DNA of 64,000 nt from the NCBI RefSeq assembly GCF_042648365.1, contig NZ_JBHRXI010000001.1, positions 496,001 to 560,000 of the forward strand, given 5' to 3'. This DNA is from Lutimaribacter_A marinistellae. GTDB lineage: Bacteria; Pseudomonadota; Alphaproteobacteria; Rhodobacterales; Rhodobacteraceae. Below are positions 59,078 to 64,000 of the stretch, one piece after another. Every line of letters starts with the position of its first letter. Within the stretch, counting starts at the first letter, position 1. The notes beneath the pieces were generated by a model. It saw only the letters and a program-made list of their open reading frames with translations, was not told the DNA's origin and searched no databases. The position numbers were made by a program, and so were the translations under genes.

Positions 59078-60553
59078 TCAGGCCCAATCCCGGCAGACGT
59101 ACTTGATTTCCATAAATTCTTCCATGCCAAGCCTTGCGCCCTCGCGTCCAAGACCGGACTGCTTGGTGCCGCCGAAAGGGATCGGCGCTCCGGTGACCTT
59201 GGTCCGGTTGACCGCAACCATGCCATATTGCAGCGCTCGGCTGAGCCGATAGATGCGCCGAGGATCGAGGCTGTGAACGTAAGCGACAAGCCCATACTCG
59301 CTGTCATTGGCGCGCGCTACCACTTCGACCTCGGTGTCGAATGGCGCGATGGGGGCGACCGGGCCAAAGGTTTCCTCGGACAGGATACGCGCATCGGCAG
59401 GAACGTCGGCCAGAACGGTCGGCTGGTAGAACAACGGCCCCAACGCATGCCGCGTACCACCCGTCAAAAGGCGCGCCCCCTTGGCAAGCGCGTCGGCCAC
59501 GTGATCCTCTTGCTTGGCGATTGCCCTTTCGTTCATCAAAGGGCCGATGTCGGGGTCATTCATACCAGCACCGACTTGCAAGGCCGCCGTAGCCTCGGCA
59601 AAGCGCGCGATGAAATCATCGTAGACACTGCGCTCGACAAAGATCCTGTTGGCCCCAAGGCAATCCTGACCGGAGGTTGCGAATTTCGCCTTGATCGTCT
59701 CGGACACTGCGCGGTCGAGATCGCAATCGGCGAACACGATCACCGGAGCATGGCCGCCCAACTCCATCACCAGCCGTTTCACGGTATCGGCTGATTGGCG
59801 ATAAATCAATTTTCCCACTTCGGTCGAACCGGTGAAAGACAACGCACGTATCCGGGTGTCACGGGTCCATGGTTCCACGATTTCGGGCGCGTTTCCTGTC
59901 ACGACGTTGAACACGCCCGGCGGAAAACCCGCCCGCTCGGCCAGTTCCGCCAGGGCGAGCGCGCTGAACGGCGTCTCGGCCGAGGGGTGGGCAACGACGG
60001 TACATCCGGCGGCCAGTGCAGCGGCGGCCTTGCGCGTCAACATGGCCGAGGGAAAATTCCACGGTGTTATCAGGGCTGCGACACCCACGGGTTCGAGCCA
60101 GAGTTCAACCTCGGCATCCGGTAGGTGGCTGGTAACACCCTCGATATTCGGACGCTTGGCCTCTTCGGCATAGAACTCGACGAAACTAGCGGCATAGTCG
60201 ATTTCGCCCCGCGCCTCGGAGATCGGTTTGCCTTGCTCCAGAACCATGATCCGGGCGAGATCCTCGCGATGTTCGATCATCAGGTCATACCACCGGCGCA
60301 GGATGACCGATCGATCCTGTGGCAGCCTGCCGGACCAGTCGGCAAAGGCCGACTGGGCGGCATCGACGGCAGCGGTTGCCTCGGCACCACTTAACGCGGC
60401 CACATCGCCCAACCGATCGCCATTGGCCGGGTCAGTCACGACGAAGCTGTCCCCCGAAGCGGCGGCACACCATTTGCCACCGACATATGCGAACGAGCGC
60501 AGCAGCGCCTTGTCGCCAATTTCCTCACGTGCCGAAAATGCGCTGTCCAGCAT
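59078..60553 (-). CDS. doeC: NAD(P)-dependent semialdehyde dehydrogenase (DoeC-like)
   Basis: This 491-residue aldehyde dehydrogenase has the family's GVAALITPWNFPSAMLTRK, NAD-binding LSFTGSTEVGKLIY, catalytic-glutamate motif VMELGGHAPVIVF (near residue 264), and catalytic cysteine in FATSGQDCLGANR (near residue 298). Sequence is closest to succinate-semialdehyde dehydrogenases. Between an AsnC-type regulator and a diaminobutyrate transaminase, it most likely oxidises aspartate semialdehyde in ectoine degradation. It could equally serve as a succinate-semialdehyde dehydrogenase. Confidence 0.88.
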   Translation of the reverse strand: MLDSAFSAREEIGDKALLRSFAYVGGKWCAAASGDSFVVTDPANGDRLGDVAALSGAEATAAVDAAQSAFADWSGRLPQDRSVILRRWYDLMIEHREDLARIMVLEQGKPISEARGEIDYAASFVEFYAEEAKRPNIEGVTSHLPDAEVELWLEPVGVAALITPWNFPSAMLTRKAAAALAAGCTVVAHPSAETPFSALALAELAERAGFPPGVFNVVTGNAPEIVEPWTRDTRIRALSFTGSTEVGKLIYRQSADTVKRLVMELGGHAPVIVFADCDLDRAVSETIKAKFATSGQDCLGANRIFVERSVYDDFIARFAEATAALQVGAGMNDPDIGPLMNERAIAKQEDHVADALAKGARLLTGGTRHALGPLFYQPTVLADVPADARILSEETFGPVAPIAPFDTEVEVVARANDSEYGLVAYVHSLDPRRIYRLSRALQYGMVAVNRTKVTGAPIPFGGTKQSGLGREGARLGMEEFMEIKYVCRDWA

Positions 60554-60641
60554 ATGGTGCCTCCTGTGTCTGATCGCTGTCAGGATCGGCGATGACGGCA
60601 GAGGATGTGACTGAACTTGACGCGTCGCGCAGAATTTTCAG

Positions 60642-61127
60642 CTAGGCATCGCCGTTTCCAAAGAGGATTTCCAGCGGTGGCGGCCCCGCACCCTTCACCG
60701 GCTTGGTCACGATGTAGGTGAAGTAGCGGCTCAACCCGATCCGCGCGTCGAGCATCTCGTCGATCAGGCGCTGATAGGCGTCGATGTCCCGCGTCACGAT
60801 CTGCAGCAGGTAATCGAAACCACCGCCAAGAGCCCAGCATGCCACCACCTCGTCATATCGCTGCATCGCCGCCTCGAAGGCGCGAAAGCTGCCCGATGTG
60901 TGATCGACAAGCTCGGCCGCCACGAAAACTGTTACATGCGGAGCCAGTTTCCGCAGGTCGATGCGCGCACCGTAGCCTTCGATCAGGCCTGCGCTTTCGA
61001 GCTTCTTCAGACGTTCCCAACACGGGGTGGGGGACAGCCCGATCCGATCGGCCAAGGCCGATTTCGTAATTCGCCCCTCGCTGCTGAGGACGCGCAGTAT
61101 TGCAAGGTCGCGGTCGTCAAGTTGCAT
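60642..61127 (-). CDS. doeX: Lrp/AsnC family regulator (DoeX/AsnC-like)
   Basis: This 161-residue regulator has an N-terminal helix-turn-helix (residues about 5-55, DRDLAILRVLSSEGRITKSALADRIGLS type) and a C-terminal RAM ligand-binding domain with VTVFVAAELVDHTSGSFRAF and VTRDIDAYQRLIDEMLDARI. In ectoine clusters an AsnC-type protein is typical. The ATG at 61127 gives MQLDDRDLAILRVL, the normal start; the frame upstream is open but lacks family pattern. It is the first gene of the leftward half and diverges from doeA across about 192 bases. Confidence 0.9.
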   Translation of the reverse strand: MQLDDRDLAILRVLSSEGRITKSALADRIGLSPTPCWERLKKLESAGLIEGYGARIDLRKLAPHVTVFVAAELVDHTSGSFRAFEAAMQRYDEVVACWALGGGFDYLLQIVTRDIDAYQRLIDEMLDARIGLSRYFTYIVTKPVKGAGPPPLEILFGNGDA

Positions 61128-61319
61128 GCGCGGTTTGTCTACGATGCGAGGAAGGGTTTGTCCGGTTCGAACGCATTCCATACCCTGTCATGTTTGAATC
61201 GGACTTCACAAGGGCCTAGCCTGCGCAGCAGCATAACGGGACTCACCCACCTCATGTGACTGTGCCGCTTAACCTGAAACGACGAGCCTGTTTGCGGGCC
61301 GAACAGCTGAAAGGATGCC

Positions 61320-62504
61320 ATGCCAATCGAATTCGCCCCCTTCGCCAAGGCCGAGTATGACCGCCGTATCGCACTGGTGCGCGAGTCGATGGCGCAGGCT
61401 GGGTTGGACGTTTTGTTCATCACCAACCCATCGAACCAGAACTGGCTGACCGGATATGACGGTTGGTCATTCTACGTGCACCAAGGTGTGATCCTGACGA
61501 TGGACGGGGATCCTTGGTGGTGGGGCCGTTTCATGGACGCCAACGGCGCGCGCCGGACCGTATGGATGGAAGAGGAAAATGTCCTGCACTATGCGGACCG
61601 GTATGTTCAAAGCCCCGACGTGCACCCAATGGAGGATCTTGCCTCTCACCTGCGGATCATGGGGTTCGGCGACAAACGTATCGGCGTGGAAATGGAGACC
61701 TACTATTTCACCGCGCGCGCCTTTGCGACGCTGGCGATGGGCTTGCCCGAGGCGGAATTTGTCGATGCCACCACGCTGGTGAACTGGCAACGCCTCATCA
61801 AATCGCCCGAAGAAATCGGTTTCATGCGCCGGGCGGCACGGATCTCGGAACTGGTCATCAACCGAGCGGTCGAGCTTGCCGAACCCGGGATGCGCAAACA
61901 CGATCTGGTCGGCGAACTCTTCAAGACGTCGGTGCAGGGCGAGGATGACAGCTGGGGCGACTATCCCGCTATCGTTCCGCTGCTGCCATCAGGCGAGGAC
62001 GCATCGGCCCCACACCTGACATGGAATGGCGAGGCGCTGAAAAAAGGCGAAGCGACGTTTATCGAACAGTCGGGATGCTTTCGCCGCTACCACGCCCCTC
62101 TTTGTCGGTCGATCTTCTTCGGCAAGCCGCCGAAATACATGCTGGATGCCGCCGAGGCGCTGACCGAAGGGCTGAACGCCGGGATCGAGGTTGCACGACC
62201 AGGCAATCGCGCCTGCGACATCGCCCGCGCGCTGGATGTCGAGTTGCAGAAGGTGGGAATCGACCGGCCCGCACGCTGCGGCTATGCCGTCGGGCTGTCT
62301 TATCCACCGGATTGGGGCGAACACACTGTCTCGCTCCGCGCCTTCGATGAAACCGTTCTTGAACCGGGAATGACCTTTCACTTCATGCCCGGCTTATGGA
62401 TGGATGGCTGGGGGATCGAGACGACCGAAACGATCCTCATTCGCGAAGACGGCCCTGCCGAGCCGCTCTGCAACGTGGAACGCAAACTCTTCGTGAAGGA
62501 TTGA
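61320..62504 (+). CDS. doeA: Ectoine hydrolase DoeA (M24 peptidase family)
   Basis: DoeA opens the ectoine ring to give N-acetyl diaminobutyrate. The 394 residues belong to the Xaa-Pro-dipeptidase-like M24 family in DoeA form. It shows LFITNPSNQNWLTGYDGWSF, LTMDGDPWWWGRFMDANGAR, and the DDSWGDYPAIVPLLPSGEDA segment. The ending has LSYPPDWGEHTVSLRAFDET. Overall recognition is strong from the length, the WGRFMDANGARRTVWMEEEN stretch and the neighbours. GAAAGG lies upstream of ATG at 61320. The next gene starts one base after its stop. Confidence 0.93.
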   Translation: MPIEFAPFAKAEYDRRIALVRESMAQAGLDVLFITNPSNQNWLTGYDGWSFYVHQGVILTMDGDPWWWGRFMDANGARRTVWMEEENVLHYADRYVQSPDVHPMEDLASHLRIMGFGDKRIGVEMETYYFTARAFATLAMGLPEAEFVDATTLVNWQRLIKSPEEIGFMRRAARISELVINRAVELAEPGMRKHDLVGELFKTSVQGEDDSWGDYPAIVPLLPSGEDASAPHLTWNGEALKKGEATFIEQSGCFRRYHAPLCRSIFFGKPPKYMLDAAEALTEGLNAGIEVARPGNRACDIARALDVELQKVGIDRPARCGYAVGLSYPPDWGEHTVSLRAFDETVLEPGMTFHFMPGLWMDGWGIETTETILIREDGPAEPLCNVERKLFVKD

Positions 62505-62505
62505 G

Positions 62506-63663
62506 ATGAGCCTGCTCGAAGACACCAAGGCACTGCTGGCGGACCTGATCGCCTATCCAACCGTGTCGGCCGACAGCAACCTCGCGCTGATAGAACATCT
62601 CGCGCAGGCGCTGGAAAACGCCGGCGCACGGGTCGAGATCTGGCATGACCTGACAGGAACCAAGGCCAACCTTTTTGCCACGTTAGGGCCGGATCGAGAT
62701 GGCGGTATCGTTCTGTCAGGCCACTCCGACGTGGTCCCCGTGACCGATCAGGACTGGACGTCGGACCCATTCGTCATGGAAGAGCGCGACGGAAGGCTTT
62801 ATGGCCGCGGAACCTGCGACATGAAGGGGTTCATCGCCGCAGCCGTGTCCATGGCTCCGCGCTACGCCGCGCTGAACCCGTCTCGGCCGGTTCATTTCGC
62901 CTTTACCTATGACGAGGAAGTCGGGTGCTTTGGTGCTCAGGCGCTCGCCGAGAAGCTGCGCGAAAAGGATATCAGGCCAGCTGTCGCGATCATCGGCGAA
63001 CCAACCTCGATGCGTGTCATCGAGGGGCACAAGGGTTGTTACGAATACACCACGCATATCACCGGCCTTGAGGGTCACGGCAGCGGGCCGGATCGCGGCG
63101 TGAACGCGGTGGAATATGCGGTACGCTATGTCGGCAAGCTTTTGGAGTTGAAGGGCGCCCTGCAAGGCCGCGCACCAGCTGGCAGCCGGTTCGAGCCGCC
63201 ATGGACGACAATCAACACCGGCTCTCTCACGGGTGGGGTCGCGCATAATGTCATTCCGGGAAAGGCACGCATCGAATGGGAAATGCGCCCGGTTCAGCGA
63301 ATGGATGCGGATTTCGTAAAGGCCGAACTGCAACATTTCTGTGTTCATGACCTTATCCCCACGATGCGATCCGTTCATCCCGGCGCCGGGATCGAAACCG
63401 AAACCATCGGCGAGGTCGACGGGTTGGAACCTATGACCGAAAACGAAGCCCGCGATCTGGTGATGGAACTCACCGGAGCGAACGGTGCGGATCTGGTTCC
63501 GTTCGGCACCGAAGCGGGGATTTTCCAGGGCCTCGGCATGAGCGTCGTGGTCTGCGGGCCGGGCTCGATAGAGCAGGCACACAAGCCGGATGAATTCGTC
63601 TCGCTCGACCAGCTTGGTCAATGCCTCGCCATGCTTGAACGGCTGGGGGCGAAGCTGGTTTGA
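62506..63663 (+). CDS. ArgE/DapE-family deacetylase, probable N-acetyl-diaminobutyrate deacetylase (DoeB2 role)
   Basis: This 385-residue M20 metallopeptidase resembles acetylornithine deacetylase ArgE. Metal ligands appear in VLSGHSDVVPV (His73, Asp75), YGRGTCDMKGFIAA (Asp105), YDEEVGCFGA (Glu137-138) and the C-terminal EQAHKPDEFV. It starts one base after doeA in the same direction. Because it directly follows ectoine hydrolase, its natural substrate is probably N-acetyl-2,4-diaminobutyrate rather than acetylornithine. It would then replace the AstE/AspA-type DoeB. Function is inferred from context. Confidence 0.85.
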   Translation: MSLLEDTKALLADLIAYPTVSADSNLALIEHLAQALENAGARVEIWHDLTGTKANLFATLGPDRDGGIVLSGHSDVVPVTDQDWTSDPFVMEERDGRLYGRGTCDMKGFIAAAVSMAPRYAALNPSRPVHFAFTYDEEVGCFGAQALAEKLREKDIRPAVAIIGEPTSMRVIEGHKGCYEYTTHITGLEGHGSGPDRGVNAVEYAVRYVGKLLELKGALQGRAPAGSRFEPPWTTINTGSLTGGVAHNVIPGKARIEWEMRPVQRMDADFVKAELQHFCVHDLIPTMRSVHPGAGIETETIGEVDGLEPMTENEARDLVMELTGANGADLVPFGTEAGIFQGLGMSVVVCGPGSIEQAHKPDEFVSLDQLGQCLAMLERLGAKLV

Positions 63664-63672
63664 CGAGGCGGA

Positions 63673-64000
63673 TCACAAACGCTTTGCAACTTCTTCAAGC
63701 ATCACCTCGGTCGCGCCGCCGCCGATGGATTGAACCCGTGCATCACGGGCCATCCTTTCGATCGCCATGCCGCGCATGTAGCCCGCGCCGCCGTGAAACT
63801 GCAGGCAGTCATACATGACTTCGTTCACCAACTCCCCGCAATATGCCTTGATCATCGACACTTCGCGTACCAGATCCTCGGCCGCCGCCATCCGGGCGGC
63901 CGTGGCATATACCATCTGACGACCCGCCTCCACCTTTGCCGCCAGCATTGACAGGCGTTGGCGAATGGTCTGCTTGTCCCAAAGCGCTGCGCCGAAGGCA
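63673..64000 (-). CDS. Acyl-CoA dehydrogenase family protein, C-terminal part (cut by window end)
   Basis: This is the C-terminal part of a leftward gene, extending beyond the right edge. About 109 residues are visible, starting AFGAALWDKQTIRQRL, then VEAGRQMVYATAARMAAAED, and YDCLQFHGGAGYMRGMAIER near the end. QFHGGAGYMRG is the family's typical QxxGGxGY region. It would oxidise an acyl-CoA with FAD, passing electrons to ETF. It is convergent with the deacetylase gene, ten bases apart. The specific acyl-CoA is unknown. Confidence 0.9.
   Translation of the reverse strand, partial: AFGAALWDKQTIRQRLSMLAAKVEAGRQMVYATAARMAAAEDLVREVSMIKAYCGELVNEVMYDCLQFHGGAGYMRGMAIERMARDARVQSIGGGATEVMLEEVAKRL

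Overview
The window looks like chromosome of a Roseobacter-group alphaproteobacterium (family Rhodobacteraceae). The support is GC-rich coding sequence, several roseobacter-style RTX calcium-binding proteins, an NDUFA9-like protein, an ectoine-degradation cluster with an AsnC regulator, and overall protein character. This is inference from protein character; no 16S rRNA gene is present. It holds about 48 credible protein genes, one tRNA, one broken insertion sequence and one gene remnant.

Positions 1-13500 are a cell-surface polysaccharide region. It carries a FlaA1/CapD-type epimerase/dehydratase, GalU, a lipid-linked sugar transferase, two further NAD-dependent epimerases, a Wza-type export lipoprotein, a glycosyltransferase and an orphan ParB-like protein. 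It ends with a glmS-kdsD-kdsA run that supplies amino sugar and KDO for the envelope.

Positions 13500-21700 hold four consecutive leftward genes for RTX calcium-binding proteins. They have unrelated N-terminal parts (one ELWxSDGT-repeat, one beta-propeller-like) but almost the same C-terminal module. A fifth, 1895-residue member at 51754-57441 carries a coiled-coil head and a LamG-like domain and ends in the same module. No type I secretion genes are in view.

Positions 21800-42700 are mostly housekeeping and stress genes: VOC protein, AMP nucleosidase, HU, cation diffusion facilitator, EamA exporter, exported glutathione peroxidase, msrB-msrA, HyuA-type hydantoinase, queG, GST, mtgA, a small secreted protein with a GYD protein, glutamate synthase, uppP and an NDUFA9-like protein. 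The gltD and gltB genes are separated by two small genes, and a 16-bp direct repeat lies between gltD and those genes.

Positions 42900-57500 begin at tRNA-Leu(CAG) and look like an accessory region. They contain an IS5-family element broken by a stop codon and a frameshift, an HchA/DJ-1-like remnant, an AraC regulator beside an iorAB-type molybdenum hydroxylase, a kefF-kefC pair, and the giant RTX gene flanked by inverted repeats.

Positions 57600-63700 are an ectoine-catabolism cluster: doeD- and doeC-like genes and the AsnC regulator run leftward, and doeA plus an ArgE-family deacetylase run rightward. The window ends inside a leftward acyl-CoA dehydrogenase.
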